NCBI GenBank assembly: GCA_905198835.1
Contig: CAJKDY010000003.1
Coordinates: forward strand, 124,001 to 188,000
Reading direction: 5' to 3'
From: an uncultured Eubacteriales bacterium
GTDB taxonomy: Bacteria > Bacillota > Clostridia > Oscillospirales > Oscillospiraceae
Length of the DNA stretch: 64,000 nt
In this document: positions 35,831 to 45,259 of the stretch, piece after piece
Layout: each line of letters begins with the position of its first letter
Position numbering within the stretch: position 1 is the stretch's first letter
The notes under the pieces: generated by a model
Told to the model about the DNA's origin: nothing
Database searches by the model: none
Seen by the model: only the letters and a program-made list of their open reading frames with translations
Translations under genes and position numbers: made by a program

Positions 35831-35905
35831 CCTAGTCTGCACAGGAAACTAGGGCTCACGTCTGGCGTAAGTCATAGTCAATGACTTACGGGACGAGGGC
35901 TTTTT
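35831..35905 (+). promoter_or_regulatory. structured csp leader with attenuator-like hairpin
   Basis: CCTAGT (35831) pairs with ACTAGG (35848-35853). Then GCTCACGTC (35854-35862) pairs with GACGAGGGC (35892-35900, one mismatch), enclosing CGTAAGTCAT/ATGACTTACG, a perfect 10-bp inner stem, and TTTTT follows. This is an intrinsic terminator upstream of the gene, suggesting conditional read-through. Confidence 0.7.
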
Positions 35906-35940
35906 GTTTACAGACAAACAATTCTCAGGAGGTAATCATC

Positions 35941-36153
35941 ATGTATCAGGGTACCGTCAAGTGGTTCAACGAGACCAAGGGTTTTGGCTTCATCGCCAAC
36001 GACGAGGGCGGCGAGGACGTGTTCGTCCACTTCTCCGCCATCCAGGTCGACGGCTTTAAGACCCTGGCCGAGGGCCAGAAGGTCACTTTCGACACCGAGC
36101 CCGATCCCCGCGGCAACGGCAAGCTCCGCGCGGTCAACGTCATTCCTCAGTAA
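35941..36153 (+). CDS. cold-shock protein, CspA family
   Basis: 70 residues, full length. OB-fold with RNP1 KGFGFIAND and RNP2 [26 protein letters not shown]...[10 protein letters not shown]. Binds single-stranded RNA and melts secondary structure at low temperature. AGGAGG precedes the start. The long structured leader, typical of csp genes, likely regulates it. Confidence 0.96.
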   Translation: MYQGTVKWFNETKGFGFIANDEGGEDVFVHFSAIQVDGFKTLAEGQKVTFDTEPDPRGNGKLRAVNVIPQ

Positions 36154-36168
36154 TCAAAGGAACGGCCA

Positions 36169-36204
36169 AGAGAGCGTCTGCCTGATGGCAGACGCTCTCT
36201 TTTC
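36169..36204 (+). terminator. terminator of the cold-shock gene
   Basis: AGAGAGCGTCTGCC and GGCAGACGCTCTCT with a TGAT loop, then TTTT. Confidence 0.93.
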
Positions 36205-36214
36205 AAATTTAGGC

Positions 36215-36243
36215 TTGCAATCCCCCCGGGGATGTGCTATGAT
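36215..36243 (+). promoter_or_regulatory. promoter of tRNA-Gly
   Basis: TTGCAA (36215-36220), 17 bases, TATGAT (36238-36243). Confidence 0.8.
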
Positions 36244-36275
36244 AATGTGGCTTTCCGCCGGACCAACCCCCATAC

Positions 36276-36349
36276 GCAGGTGTAGTTCAATGGTAGAATG
36301 TCAGCTTCCCAAGCTGAACACGGGGGTTCGATTCCCCTCACCTGCTCCA
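36276..36349 (+). tRNA. tRNA-Gly (CCC)
   Basis: 74 nt with encoded CCA. Acceptor GCAGGTG/CACCTGC, D arm GTTC...GAAT, anticodon stem TCAGC/GCTGA with loop TTCCCAA (anticodon CCC at 36308-36310), T arm GGGGG-TTCGATT-CCCCT. Reads GGG codons. Confidence 0.96.
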
Positions 36350-36351
36350 AA

Positions 36352-36384
36352 AGCAAGGACGCTCGGTGAGCGTCCTTGCTTTTT
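36352..36384 (+). terminator. terminator of tRNA-Gly
   Basis: AGCAAGGACGCTC and (G)AGCGTCCTTGCT followed by TTTTT. Confidence 0.93.
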
Positions 36385-36388
36385 ACTG

Positions 36389-36430
36389 TATAGGACCAAA
36401 GATGGCTCTTTCCAAGAGCCGGGACCTATA
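36389..36430 (+). other. cruciform-like element before the NSS transporter
   Basis: Outer arms TATAGG (36389-36394) and CCTATA (36425-36430) enclose a perfect inner hairpin GGCTCTT-TCC-AAGAGCC (36404-36420). Between a terminator and a ribosome binding site; operator or leader structure. Confidence 0.5.
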
Positions 36431-36467
36431 GCATACTACGTTCCAGATCGGAAAAGGAGAGAATGAG

Positions 36468-37835
36468 ATGGGCAGAGAGAAGCTGAAGACCCGGCTGGGG
36501 TTCATTTTACTGTCGGCGGGGTGCGCCATTGGCATCGGCAATGTGTGGAAGTTTCCCTACATGGCCGGGCAGGGCGGCGGCGGGGCCTTCGTGCTGTTTT
36601 ACCTGCTGTTTTTGGTGGTGCTGGGCCTGCCCATTTTGTGCATGGAGTTCGCCGTGGGCCGGGCCAGTCAGAAGAGTCCGGTGAAGGCCTATCAGGCCCT
36701 GGAAAAGCCGGGACAGAAATGGCACATCCATGGGTATCTGACCCTGGTGGGGTGCTATCTGCTGATGATGTTCTACACCACCGTGGCCGGCTGGATGCTC
36801 CACTATTTCTGCCTCACCGCCGCCGGGAGCTTTGAGGGGCAGGACCCGGCGGGGGTGGCGGGCATTTTCAACGAGATGCTGGCCGACCCGGTGCTGATGG
36901 GCATTTGGATGATCGTGGTGGTAGCCCTGGGCATCTTTGTGTGCCTGCGGGGCTTGCAAAACGGCTTGGAAAAGGTCACTAAGGTGATGATGCTGGCGCT
37001 GCTGGTCATCATGGTGGCGCTGGCGGTCCACAGCCTGTTTTTGCCCGGCGCAGCGGAGGGGCTGCGGTTCTACCTGGTCCCCGACTTTGGCCGTATGGCC
37101 CAGGCGGGTGTGGGCGCTACGCTGGTGGGGGCCATGAACCAGGCCTTCTTCACCCTGAGCCTGGGCATCGGCGCCATGGCTATTTTCGGCAGCTACATCG
37201 GCAAGGAGCGCTCTTTGCTTGGGGAGTCGGCCCGGGTGGTAGCGCTGGATACCCTGGTGGCCATTATGGCGGGTCTGATCATCTTCCCCGCCTGCTTCTC
37301 CTACGGCGTGGACCAGACGGCGGGACCCAGCCTGGTGTTCATCACCCTGCCTAATATCTTTGCCGATATGTTCCTGGGACGGCTGTGGGGCAGTCTATTC
37401 TTCCTCTTTATGTCCTTTGCGGCCCTTTCCACGGTGCTGGCGGTGTTTGAAAACATCATCTGCTGCGGCATGGAGCTCACCGGCTGGAGCCGGAAGAAGT
37501 CGGGCCTTATAAACCTGGTGGTCATCATCCTGCTGTCCCTTCCCTGCGTGCTGGGCTTCAACCTCTGGAAATGGGACTGGCTGGCCGTCTTTGGCGGCAC
37601 CATCCAGGACCTGGAGGATTTTTTGGTGAGCAATCTCTTCCTGCCCCTTGGCTCGCTGGTGTATCTGCTGTTTTGCGTTACCCGGTACGGCTGGGGGTGG
37701 AAGCGCTTTCAAGAGGAGGCCAACACCGGCGAGGGACTGAAAATGCGTGGCTGGATGCGGCCCTATCTGACCTATGTTTTGCCCGTGGTGGTGCTCTTCA
37801 TCTTTGCCATGGGTATCTACGACAAATTCTTCTGA
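36468..37835 (+). CDS. sodium-dependent transporter, NSS/SNF family
   Basis: 455 residues with 11-12 hydrophobic segments. The N-terminus RLGFILLSAGCAIGIGNVWKFPYMAGQGGGGAFVLFYLLFL is the NSS signature containing the unwound TM1 substrate and Na+ site. Bacterial members (LeuT, MhsT, TnaT) import amino acids. Substrate not deducible. Preceded by a 30-base spaced inverted structure. Confidence 0.92.
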   Translation: MGREKLKTRLGFILLSAGCAIGIGNVWKFPYMAGQGGGGAFVLFYLLFLVVLGLPILCMEFAVGRASQKSPVKAYQALEKPGQKWHIHGYLTLVGCYLLMMFYTTVAGWMLHYFCLTAAGSFEGQDPAGVAGIFNEMLADPVLMGIWMIVVVALGIFVCLRGLQNGLEKVTKVMMLALLVIMVALAVHSLFLPGAAEGLRFYLVPDFGRMAQAGVGATLVGAMNQAFFTLSLGIGAMAIFGSYIGKERSLLGESARVVALDTLVAIMAGLIIFPACFSYGVDQTAGPSLVFITLPNIFADMFLGRLWGSLFFLFMSFAALSTVLAVFENIICCGMELTGWSRKKSGLINLVVIILLSLPCVLGFNLWKWDWLAVFGGTIQDLEDFLVSNLFLPLGSLVYLLFCVTRYGWGWKRFQEEANTGEGLKMRGWMRPYLTYVLPVVVLFIFAMGIYDKFF

Positions 37836-37848
37836 GGAGCTGAGGACG

Positions 37849-38370
37849 GTGGACATCCGAAAAGCCACTGCCGCCGATGTTGACGCGGTGGACGCGATCT
37901 ACCAGCGCATCCACGACGGCGAGGAGCAGGGCCGCACCACCATCGGCTGGGCGCGCGGGGTCTATCCCACCGCCGCCACCGCCCGCGCCGCCCAGGAGCG
38001 GGGGGAGCTGTTCGTACTGGAGGACCAAGGGACCGTCGCTGCCGCCGCCATCCTCAACCAGACCCAGGTCCCCGCGTATGCCGACGCCGACTGGGCCTAT
38101 CCCGCCGAGCCCAGCCAGGTGATGGTGCTCCACACCCTGGTGGTGGACCCGCTGGTCCAGGGGCGGGGCTACGGCAGGGCCTTTGTGGCCTACTATGAGC
38201 GATATGCCCTGGAGCACGGCTGTCCGTATCTGCGCATGGACACCAACGAAAAAAACACCGCCGCCCGGCGGATGTACGCCAAGCTGGGCTTTTCCGAGGC
38301 GGGGGTGATCCCCTGCGAGTTCAACGGGCTGGAGGGTGTGCAGCTGGTCTGTTTGGAGAAAAAGCTGTAA
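37849..38370 (+). CDS. GNAT family N-acetyltransferase
   Basis: 173 residues from the GTG at 37849 with gaggag upstream, 13 bases after the transporter stop. GNAT motif A: VMVLHTLVVDPLVQGRGYGRAFVAYYERYA (acetyl-CoA pyrophosphate loop QGRGYG), then DTNEKNTAARRMYAKLGF. Acetylates an amine; acceptor unknown. Likely in one operon with the transporter, so a role on the imported amino acid is possible. Confidence 0.9.
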   Translation: MDIRKATAADVDAVDAIYQRIHDGEEQGRTTIGWARGVYPTAATARAAQERGELFVLEDQGTVAAAAILNQTQVPAYADADWAYPAEPSQVMVLHTLVVDPLVQGRGYGRAFVAYYERYALEHGCPYLRMDTNEKNTAARRMYAKLGFSEAGVIPCEFNGLEGVQLVCLEKKL

Positions 38371-38379
38371 GCTGTAAGG

Positions 38380-38417
38380 AAAAGCTCCCCCGCGCCGTAC
38401 GGCGCGGGGGAGCTTTT
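38380..38417. terminator. bidirectional terminator
   Basis: AAAAGCTCCCCCGCGCC-GTAC-GGCGCGGGGGAGCTTTT, a 17-bp perfect stem between convergent genes. Confidence 0.93.
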
Positions 38418-38440
38418 GATTTGCCGCTTTTGCTGGAGGA

Positions 38441-40690
38441 TCAGTCCAGGTCGTAGACCACGACGCCCGAGCGGTAGGTGTGAAGGATGATCTCCGCCGC
38501 GCCGTCGCCGTCCACATCGGCCAGGACGGGGGCGGCAATACCGCCGTTGGGCTCCACGCCGGCGGCCCCCACTACGGTGGGCAGCTCCAGCTGGGTCAGA
38601 ACGTTGCCTTTGTTGTCGGCAATGTAGAGCGAGCCGTTCTTCGTCCCCTGCTTTGGGGTATAGGTGGCAAAGACCACCTCGGGAACGCCGTCGCCGTTGA
38701 GGTCGGCCACCGCCGGAGCGGAGGGGTACTCTACGGTGACGCCGTCATAGACATGGATGGGCCAGCTGTCGTGCTGGGTATGATCAAGATGGTAGCAGTT
38801 CAGCTTTCCACTGTAGTCAGGGTACAGGATCTCCTTTTCTCCGTCGGCGTCCAGATCGACGCAGACAGGATCAGGCATGCACCGCTCCATAACGAGAAAA
38901 TCATCCAAAGAGAAGGGGTATAAGGGAGGGTCCTTCACCGTAGGCTCCACCGCCCAGGCGTCATTGAAACGGGTGCGGTCGCCGTTGAAGATAAAAAGCT
39001 CCTGGTACAGGTGGGTTTGAAAGGGCTGACTGGCCTCTATCCGGTCGTAGACGTCGCCCACCACGACCACTTCCTGGGTGCCGTTGCCGTCCAGGTCCAC
39101 GATCTCCGCCTTGCCGTGGGTAAAGGAGGCTATGAGCCGTTCATTCATGGGCAGAGAGGCGATGTGGAGGGGGGTGCCCAGCAGATCGCAGGCCTGGCCG
39201 AAGCCGCCGTTATAGACCTTGGATTCGTACGCGGGGTCGGAGAAGGCGCCCACCCGGCCCCAGACCACCTTGTCCCTCACGCCGTTGGCCACGCTCACCG
39301 CGGCGCGAAAATCGCTGCGTACCAGGCTGCCGTCAGGCTTATAGGCGTTGATCTGGCTCATGTCGGCGGGGACCACCAGCTCCTTTATACCGTCACCGTC
39401 TATGTCGCCAATGGCAATGGTGTCGTGAAAAATGCCGTAGGAGTAGGCGATGGAGGGGGAACGGGGGTCCCGCTCCTGCACGAAGGTCTTGGCCCCGTCT
39501 ACGCTGGGGTCCAGCTGGGGCCAGCCGGGGCGGATGGCGCCGTCGTGCTCATAGACGTAGACGCTCAGGCCGTCGGGGATCCCGATGCCGGCGGCGATCT
39601 CCATGGTGCCGTCGCCGTCCAGGTCCGCCACCTCAATGGAATAGACCTCCCCGGACAGACGCTGGGGCCAACCGGGCTCAAAGTAGCCGTTCTCGTCATA
39701 GACCGCCACCAGCCCCTGGCTGGTGGTGCTGTTGCCGTGGCCAGCCACGATCTCGTTGCGCCCGTCGCCGTCCACATCGCCCACATAGATATCCGACCAG
39801 GTGCGCAGGGTCAAGTCGGTGCCGTCGGTGGTGGCGTTTCGGTCCTTACCCACGGGGAAGCGCCACTTGATCGAACCGGTGGCGGCGTCCAGACAGGCGA
39901 TAGAATAGGACGCTGCCACAAGGTCTGTGGAGCCGTCTTGATCCAGATCGCAGACCACCGGGCGGCAGTGATAGGCGTCTTCACAGTAGCCCCTCTCATA
40001 CCGCCCGCCTTCGGCGTATTTCAAAGACAGCGCCCCCAGGGTGCTTTGCGCTATGGGTCGGGTCTGCCCGGCGCGAATGTCGTCGCGGTGAAAGTAGATA
40101 TTGTAGAGGAGCTGATAGGCCTGCTCCAGGCTCACCGTCATCTTGGGGGACATGGCCTGCCCACCGGTACCGTTCATCACCTGGATCAGATAGGCCCGCT
40201 TCACCGCATCAACGGCCCAGGGGGCCAGCTGGCTCTCGTCGGAAAAGTGGATGGCGGACACATCCGCCTTGCTGTAAGTTATATCGCAAGCGTCCAGCAC
40301 CCGCATGAGCATCACGGCGATCTGCTCCCGGTTTACCGCCTGTTCGGGGGCAAAGCGCCCGTCCCCCACACCGGATACCAGCCCGATGCGGCTGGCCCGC
40401 AGTACGTCGGCGTCGCTGGTGTCGGTAAAGGTGTCCTGGGCCGCCGGAACGGGCTTGGGCCGCCCGGTGATCAGCTCATAGAGGATCACCCCCAGCCGGG
40501 CAAAGTCCTGCCGAGTCACCGTGCGGTCATAGCCGGAAAAGTCGGCCCCGGTCAGCTTCCCGGTGCCCTGGAGCCAGGACACGGCGTCGGTGGCCCAGTC
40601 CGAAGGATCGCTTTGGGCCGCCAAAGTGGGGGCGATCAGGCACGTGGCCAAAACCATGACCAGCAATAGGGAACAGATCCGCTTTTTCAC
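38441..40690 (-). CDS. S-layer-homology plus FG-GAP repeat surface protein
   Basis: 749 residues from GTG at 40690 (a TTG at 40693 is equally placed for the upstream aaaggag). Signal peptide (about 1-25), three SLH repeats (about 30-200: WATDAVSWLQGTGKLTG, DVLRASRIGLVSGVGDGRFAPEQAVNREQIAVMLMR, WAVDAVKRAYLIQVMNG), then an FG-GAP/VCBS beta-propeller with eight calcium-loop motifs such as DVDGDGRNEIV, DLDGDGTMEIA, DIDGDGIKELV, DLNGDGVPEVV. SLH should bind the wall polymer and the propeller act as an adhesin or binding platform. Its ligand is unknown. Confidence 0.88.
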   Translation of the reverse strand: MKKRICSLLLVMVLATCLIAPTLAAQSDPSDWATDAVSWLQGTGKLTGADFSGYDRTVTRQDFARLGVILYELITGRPKPVPAAQDTFTDTSDADVLRASRIGLVSGVGDGRFAPEQAVNREQIAVMLMRVLDACDITYSKADVSAIHFSDESQLAPWAVDAVKRAYLIQVMNGTGGQAMSPKMTVSLEQAYQLLYNIYFHRDDIRAGQTRPIAQSTLGALSLKYAEGGRYERGYCEDAYHCRPVVCDLDQDGSTDLVAASYSIACLDAATGSIKWRFPVGKDRNATTDGTDLTLRTWSDIYVGDVDGDGRNEIVAGHGNSTTSQGLVAVYDENGYFEPGWPQRLSGEVYSIEVADLDGDGTMEIAAGIGIPDGLSVYVYEHDGAIRPGWPQLDPSVDGAKTFVQERDPRSPSIAYSYGIFHDTIAIGDIDGDGIKELVVPADMSQINAYKPDGSLVRSDFRAAVSVANGVRDKVVWGRVGAFSDPAYESKVYNGGFGQACDLLGTPLHIASLPMNERLIASFTHGKAEIVDLDGNGTQEVVVVGDVYDRIEASQPFQTHLYQELFIFNGDRTRFNDAWAVEPTVKDPPLYPFSLDDFLVMERCMPDPVCVDLDADGEKEILYPDYSGKLNCYHLDHTQHDSWPIHVYDGVTVEYPSAPAVADLNGDGVPEVVFATYTPKQGTKNGSLYIADNKGNVLTQLELPTVVGAAGVEPNGGIAAPVLADVDGDGAAEIILHTYRSGVVVYDLD

Positions 40691-40771
40691 CAAAAACACG
40701 CTCCTTTTCCAAACACCCCACGGGAGTTTCTCTCAAAATATCATATTGAGGGAAAAAACGCAATCTTTTTT

Positions 40772-40806
40772 GCAAAAAATGAGCCGGGAGCAACTGCTCC
40801 CGGCTC
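40772..40806 (-). terminator. terminator of the glycosyltransferase gene
   Basis: GAGCCGGGAG/CTCCCGGCTC 10-bp stem, minus-strand run of six T after it. Confidence 0.85.
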
Positions 40807-40826
40807 GGATCGGTTTAGCCTGCCTA

Positions 40827-41927
40827 TCAGCCTTCCCGAGGCGTAGCCTGCTCCAAGATCGCGCGCAGCGCTACCACATTGCCTGCCAGCCGCCCGTCCT
40901 CCGGGGCCAGGGCCAGAGCCTTTTCCGCCTCCTCCAGGGCTTGGGGGAGGCGGCTTGTGTTGTAATAGGCTTGGCAGCGCAGGTCGTGAGGACCCTCGGC
41001 CCAGGCGGAGGCCTGGGTAATGTAGCTCCGGGGCCGGTCTTGGATGGCCAGGGCCTGATCGGTAAAGTAGAGTACGCCGTTCCAGTTCCCCTGACCATAG
41101 GCCTGCCAGGCCATATCCATCCAGGGCTCCCGCAGATGGGGCGCTTCGGCAATGGCCCGCAGCCGCCAGCGCAGGGCCTCGCCGGGCTGGCCCTTTTGGT
41201 CGTAGCACTTGGCCATGTAGCCCATGGAGGCGGCGCGCTCGTCGGCCCACTGGGCGGAGGGCAGGGCCAGATGCCGCTCCAGGGTGGCGATGGCCTCGTC
41301 CCAGCGGCGGTGGAAGTAGTATTCCCGGCCCAGATAGTGCATATTGCGGTCGTCCTCCGGGTCCTCGGCCACGGAGAGCTCCAGCAGGGGCAGATACTGG
41401 CCCCGGGACTTGTGGGGGTCCGGGTGGTGGTCCAGCTGAACGCCGCGGGCCCAGACAGTGGGGCCGCTTTGGCCTGGACCAGCCCAGACCAGCACCTCAT
41501 GGACCGGGTGGGTCCAGCGGTAGCCGTGGCGGCGGTGGATCTTCTCGATCCAAAAGACGGTGTCCTCGCCGCCGGTGGGGGTAAAGCTCCAAACGTAGCG
41601 ATAGGCGGCCTGGCCCGCCTCGGCTGTCCAGGCGGCCTCCAGGGCCTTGCGCCAGCCCGGGCGGAAGACCTCGTCCAGATCGGTGCAGACGCAGATGTCG
41701 GCGTCGTCGTCCACCAGCTCCAGCGAACGGTTTCGGGCCGTGTCGAACCGCCAGGGGGAGACCGACTCCTCCGTCACCGCCGCGCCCAGCTCCCGCAGCA
41801 GCTGGGGGGTGCCGTCTTCCGAGCCGGTGTCCAGCACCACCACCTGGTCGGCCTCAGACATGGAGGCCATCCAGCGGCGGGCGAAGGCGGATTCGTTTTT
41901 GCAGATGGCGTACACCGCCACCTTCAT
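40827..41927 (-). CDS. family 2 glycosyltransferase with TPR-like tail
   Basis: 366 residues. GT-A domain (about 1-200): VAVYAICKNESAFARRWMASMSEADQVVVLDTGSEDGT, metal-binding CTDLDEVF, RWTHPVHEVLVW. The C-terminal half has TPR-like helices (AEDPEDDRNMHYLGREYYFHRRWDEAIATLERHLAL). It resembles SunS-type transferases that glycosylate peptides. The gene upstream encodes a collagen-like protein rich in Thr, an obvious candidate acceptor; that link is inferred. Confidence 0.82.
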   Translation of the reverse strand: MKVAVYAICKNESAFARRWMASMSEADQVVVLDTGSEDGTPQLLRELGAAVTEESVSPWRFDTARNRSLELVDDDADICVCTDLDEVFRPGWRKALEAAWTAEAGQAAYRYVWSFTPTGGEDTVFWIEKIHRRHGYRWTHPVHEVLVWAGPGQSGPTVWARGVQLDHHPDPHKSRGQYLPLLELSVAEDPEDDRNMHYLGREYYFHRRWDEAIATLERHLALPSAQWADERAASMGYMAKCYDQKGQPGEALRWRLRAIAEAPHLREPWMDMAWQAYGQGNWNGVLYFTDQALAIQDRPRSYITQASAWAEGPHDLRCQAYYNTSRLPQALEEAEKALALAPEDGRLAGNVVALRAILEQATPREG

Positions 41928-41941
41928 AGTTACCCCTCCTC

Positions 41942-41969
41942 AAAAAAGGGAGGGCGGTCCCCCGCCCTC
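41942..41969 (-). terminator. terminator of the collagen-like gene
   Basis: Minus strand GAGGGCGG-GGGA-CCGCCCTC then CCTTTTTT, 8 bases after the stop region and before the glycosyltransferase. Confidence 0.8.
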
Positions 41970-41976
41970 ATGCGGA

Positions 41977-42411
41977 TCATTCGCCTGCCAGCAGACCGGC
42001 GGCGCGCAGATTGGTCAGCAGCGTATTGAACCGCTCCACGATGTTGGCGGAGGTGGCGTCGGCCACCGGGGCCGCCGCCTTCAGCGTCGCGCAGCACCCC
42101 CGGGGGCCTCTGGGGCCGGTAGGGCCGGTGGGACCGGTCACGCCGTTTGTCCCAGCCGTGCCCGCGGGGCCGGTAGGACCGGTGGGGCCGGCCACGCCGT
42201 TTGCTCCAGCCGCGCCGGCAGGGCCTGTGGGGCCAGTGGGACCGGTCGCGCCCGCGGGGCCTGTGGGTCCGGTAGGGCCGGGACAGCAGCAGGGGGTAGG
42301 AGCGGGGCAGCAGGGGGGAGCGGGCTGACCGCGGGTGCTGTCCACACTGGCCAGAAATTCCAGCCGCTGGCGTTCCTCGGCCTCCCAATCAGAAGGATCA
42401 AATCGTCTCAT
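41977..42411 (-). CDS. collagen-like GPT-repeat surface/exosporium protein
   Basis: 144 residues from the ATG at 42411 (aaaggag upstream). A short charged N-terminus ([23 protein letters not shown]) and a Cys-rich patch ([14 protein letters not shown]) precede about 21 collagen triplets, mostly GPT, GPA and GAA, then a C-terminal domain [39 protein letters not shown]. BclA-type spore-coat filaments have this layout, with Thr in GPT as glycosylation sites. Cys patches on both sides may crosslink trimers. There is no signal peptide, as for BclA, which is made in the mother cell. Confidence 0.82.
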   Translation of the reverse strand: MRRFDPSDWEAEERQRLEFLASVDSTRGQPAPPCCPAPTPCCCPGPTGPTGPAGATGPTGPTGPAGAAGANGVAGPTGPTGPAGTAGTNGVTGPTGPTGPRGPRGCCATLKAAAPVADATSANIVERFNTLLTNLRAAGLLAGE

Positions 42412-42530
42412 GCTTCTTCTCCTTTGACCGTTATGGTGGATATTCGCGCGGCCTGAGGGAGGACCGCAGACCATTCTATGCGGTTGGCCCGGTTTTCGGT
42501 ACAAAGGGCGACGGATCCGGCCCGGACAGA

Positions 42531-42561
42531 AAAAGGCGGCAGCGTTTCGCTGCCGCCTTTT
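42531..42561 (-). terminator. terminator of clpB
   Basis: AAAAGGCGGCAGCG-TTT-CGCTGCCGCCTTTT. Confidence 0.92.
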
Positions 42562-42562
42562 C

Positions 42563-45157
42563 TTATTGCACACTCAACGCGCCGTTTACCACGTCCAGCC
42601 GCAGGGCCTGGCCCGGACTGACCGCGTCGGCGATGATGGCCTTGGAGATCAGGGTCTCCACATTGTGCTGGAGATAGCGTCGCAGGGGCCGCGCCCCGTA
42701 GTGGGGGTCGTAGGCCGCATCCAGGATAAATTCCTTGGCCGCGGCCGTGGCCTCTACCGACAGTTCCTTGTCCGCCAGACGCCGGTTGAGCTGGGCCAGC
42801 ATCAGGTCGATGATGTGGGTCACGTTGTCCTTTGTCAAGGGCTTGAAGCAGACGATCTCGTCCAGCCGGTTCAAAAACTCCGGTCGGAAGGTCTGCTTCA
42901 AAAGGGCGTCCACCTGGGCGCGGGCCTGACTGGAGATCTCCCCGTCGGCGTCGATGCCGTCCAGCAGATACTGGCTGCCCAGATTGGAGGTGAGGATCAG
43001 CACGGTGTTTTTGAAATCCACCGTCCGGCCCTGGGAATCGGTGACCCGGCCATCGTCCAAAATTTGCAGCAGCACGTTGAACACGTCCGGGTGGGCCTTT
43101 TCTACCTCGTCGAAGAGGATGACGCTGTACGGGCTGCGGCGCACCGCCTCGGTGAGTTGACCGCCCTCCTCGTAGCCCACGTAGCCCGGAGGGGCGCCGA
43201 TGAGCCGGGAGACGGAGAACTTCTCCATATATTCGCTCATATCGATGCGCACCAGATTTTTCTCGCTGTCAAACAGCGCGGCGGCCAGGGTCTTGGCAAG
43301 CTCTGTCTTGCCCACGCCCGTGGGGCCCAGGAAGAGGAAGGAGCCGATGGGCTTATTGGGGTCGGCGATGCCGGCCCGGGAGCGCAGAATGGCCTCGCTG
43401 ACCAGCCGGACGCCCTCCTCCTGGCCCACCACACGCTCATGCAGGATATCTTCCAAGTGGAGGAGCTTTTCCCGCTCTCCCTCCATGAGCCGGGCCACGG
43501 GGATGCCCGTCCACCGCTCCACGATCCGGGCGATCTCCTCTTCGGTGACTCGGTCGCGCAGAAGGTTTTCGCCCTTGCGCTCCCCGGCCTTCTGCTCCTC
43601 GGCCTCCAGGGCCTTTTGCAGCTCGGGTATCGTACCGTATTTCAGTTGGGCGGCCTTTTCCAGGTCGTATTCCCGCTGGGCCTTTTCCAGCTGGGCATTG
43701 GCGCTGTCCAGGTCGGAGCGGAGCTTCTGGACCTGGCCGATGGCGTTTTTCTCATTGTCCCAGCGGGCCTTTTTCTCATCAAAGTCGGCTCGCAGCTCGG
43801 CCAGCTCTTTCTGCACCTCGGCCAGATGGCTCTGGGCCAGCTTGTCGGTCTCCTTCTTCAGCGCCTGTTCCTCGATCTCCAGCTGGACGATCTTTCGGCT
43901 CACCACGTCCAGTTCGGTGGGCATGGAGTCCATCTCCGTGCGAATGAGGGCGCAGGCCTCGTCGATGAGGTCGATGGCCTTGTCGGGCAGGAAGCGGTCG
44001 GTGATATAGCGGTTAGACAGGGTGGCGGCGGCAATGATGGCGCTGTCGGCGATCTTCACACCGTGGAACAGTTCGTAGCGCTCCTTCAGTCCCCGGAGAA
44101 TGGCGATGGCGTCCTCTACCGTGGGCTCATTCACCATCACCGGCTGGAACCGCCGCTCCAGAGCGGCGTCTTTCTCGATATACTGGCGGTACTCGTCCAG
44201 GGTGGTGGCCCCAATGCAGTGAAGCTCGCCCCGGGCCAGCATGGGCTTTAAGAGGTTGCCCGCGTCCATGCTGCCCTCGGTCTTGCCCGCGCCCACGATG
44301 GTGTGGAGCTCGTCGATGAAGAGCAAAATGCGCCCCTCCGACTTCTTGACCTCGCCCAGCACGGCCTTCAGCCGCTCTTCAAACTCGCCCCGGTACTTGG
44401 CCCCGGCGATCAGCGCGCCCATGTCCAGGGAGAACACCGTCTTGTCCTTCAGACTGGCGGGCACGTCCCCCTTGACGATGCGCTGGGCCAGGCCCTCGGC
44501 GATGGCCGTCTTGCCCACGCCGGGCTCGCCGATGAGCACCGGGTTATTCTTGCTCTTGCGGGACAGGATGCGGATGACGTTTCGGATCTCGTCGTCCCGG
44601 CCGATCACCGGGTCCAGCTTGCCCTTCCGGGCCAGATCCACCAGGTCCGAGCCGTACTTTTTCAGCGCGTCGTAGGTATCCTCGGGGTTGTCGCTGGTCA
44701 CCCGCTGGTTGCCCCGGATGGCGCTGAGGGCCTGCATGACCGCCTCCCGGGTCACGTTGTAGGTCTGGAAGAGCTGGGCCAGGGGAGCCTCCGAGCGCTC
44801 CAGCAGGCCCAGCAGCAGATGCTCTACCGACACATACTCGTCCTTCATGGCTGCGGCCTCGTCCTCGGCGGCGTTCAGCGCCGCGTCCAGGCCCTGGGTA
44901 ATATAGACCTTGCCCGCCTCCCGGCCCGGGCCGGAGACCTTGGGCTGGTCCTCTACCAGCTTTTTGGCCGCAGCCTGAAAGCTGGGCAGGGTCAGGCCCA
45001 TAGCCGTGAGCAGCTGGGGCACCAGCCCGGTCTCGTCGCTGATCAGGGCCAGCAGCAGATGGACCTGGCCCAGCTGTTGATTGCCGTACTCGCTGGCGAT
45101 GTCCTGGGCCCCTTGCAGGGCGGCCAGGGATTTTTGGGTGAATTTCTGCGCGTTCAT
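42563..45157 (-). CDS. clpB: ATP-dependent disaggregase ClpB
   Basis: 864 residues from the ATG at 45157 (ggagggtg upstream). Two N-terminal repeats, AAA1 with Walker A GEPGVGKT and Walker [12 protein letters not shown], the M-domain coiled coil (about 405-530, [33 protein letters not shown]) that marks ClpB rather than ClpC/A, and AAA2 with [12 protein letters not shown]. With DnaK it resolves protein aggregates. A perfect CIRCE upstream indicates HrcA control. Confidence 0.96.
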   Translation of the reverse strand: MNAQKFTQKSLAALQGAQDIASEYGNQQLGQVHLLLALISDETGLVPQLLTAMGLTLPSFQAAAKKLVEDQPKVSGPGREAGKVYITQGLDAALNAAEDEAAAMKDEYVSVEHLLLGLLERSEAPLAQLFQTYNVTREAVMQALSAIRGNQRVTSDNPEDTYDALKKYGSDLVDLARKGKLDPVIGRDDEIRNVIRILSRKSKNNPVLIGEPGVGKTAIAEGLAQRIVKGDVPASLKDKTVFSLDMGALIAGAKYRGEFEERLKAVLGEVKKSEGRILLFIDELHTIVGAGKTEGSMDAGNLLKPMLARGELHCIGATTLDEYRQYIEKDAALERRFQPVMVNEPTVEDAIAILRGLKERYELFHGVKIADSAIIAAATLSNRYITDRFLPDKAIDLIDEACALIRTEMDSMPTELDVVSRKIVQLEIEEQALKKETDKLAQSHLAEVQKELAELRADFDEKKARWDNEKNAIGQVQKLRSDLDSANAQLEKAQREYDLEKAAQLKYGTIPELQKALEAEEQKAGERKGENLLRDRVTEEEIARIVERWTGIPVARLMEGEREKLLHLEDILHERVVGQEEGVRLVSEAILRSRAGIADPNKPIGSFLFLGPTGVGKTELAKTLAAALFDSEKNLVRIDMSEYMEKFSVSRLIGAPPGYVGYEEGGQLTEAVRRSPYSVILFDEVEKAHPDVFNVLLQILDDGRVTDSQGRTVDFKNTVLILTSNLGSQYLLDGIDADGEISSQARAQVDALLKQTFRPEFLNRLDEIVCFKPLTKDNVTHIIDLMLAQLNRRLADKELSVEATAAAKEFILDAAYDPHYGARPLRRYLQHNVETLISKAIIADAVSPGQALRLDVVNGALSVQ

Positions 45158-45232
45158 ACGAAACACCCTCCTTTCTTTTCATGGTCAGTATAAGCGTTTC
45201 GGAGGGAAAATACATGAACGCATTGTAAACAA

Positions 45233-45259
45233 TTAGCACTCTCTTTGATTGAGTGCTAA
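45233..45259. promoter_or_regulatory. CIRCE element (HrcA operator)
   Basis: TTAGCACTC-N9-GAGTGCTAA, a perfect match to the CIRCE consensus, 76 bases upstream of the clpB start. HrcA itself is not in the window. Confidence 0.97.

Noticed and set aside
35831..35905. Known riboswitch class in the csp leader
   Set aside because: The sequence does not match conserved cores I know (guanidine, fluoride, ZTP, preQ1), so it is described only as an attenuator-like structure.
42138..42330. Regular DNA repeats that could be mistaken for a CRISPR array
   Set aside because: They are GPT/GPA collagen triplets in a coding gene without unique spacers.
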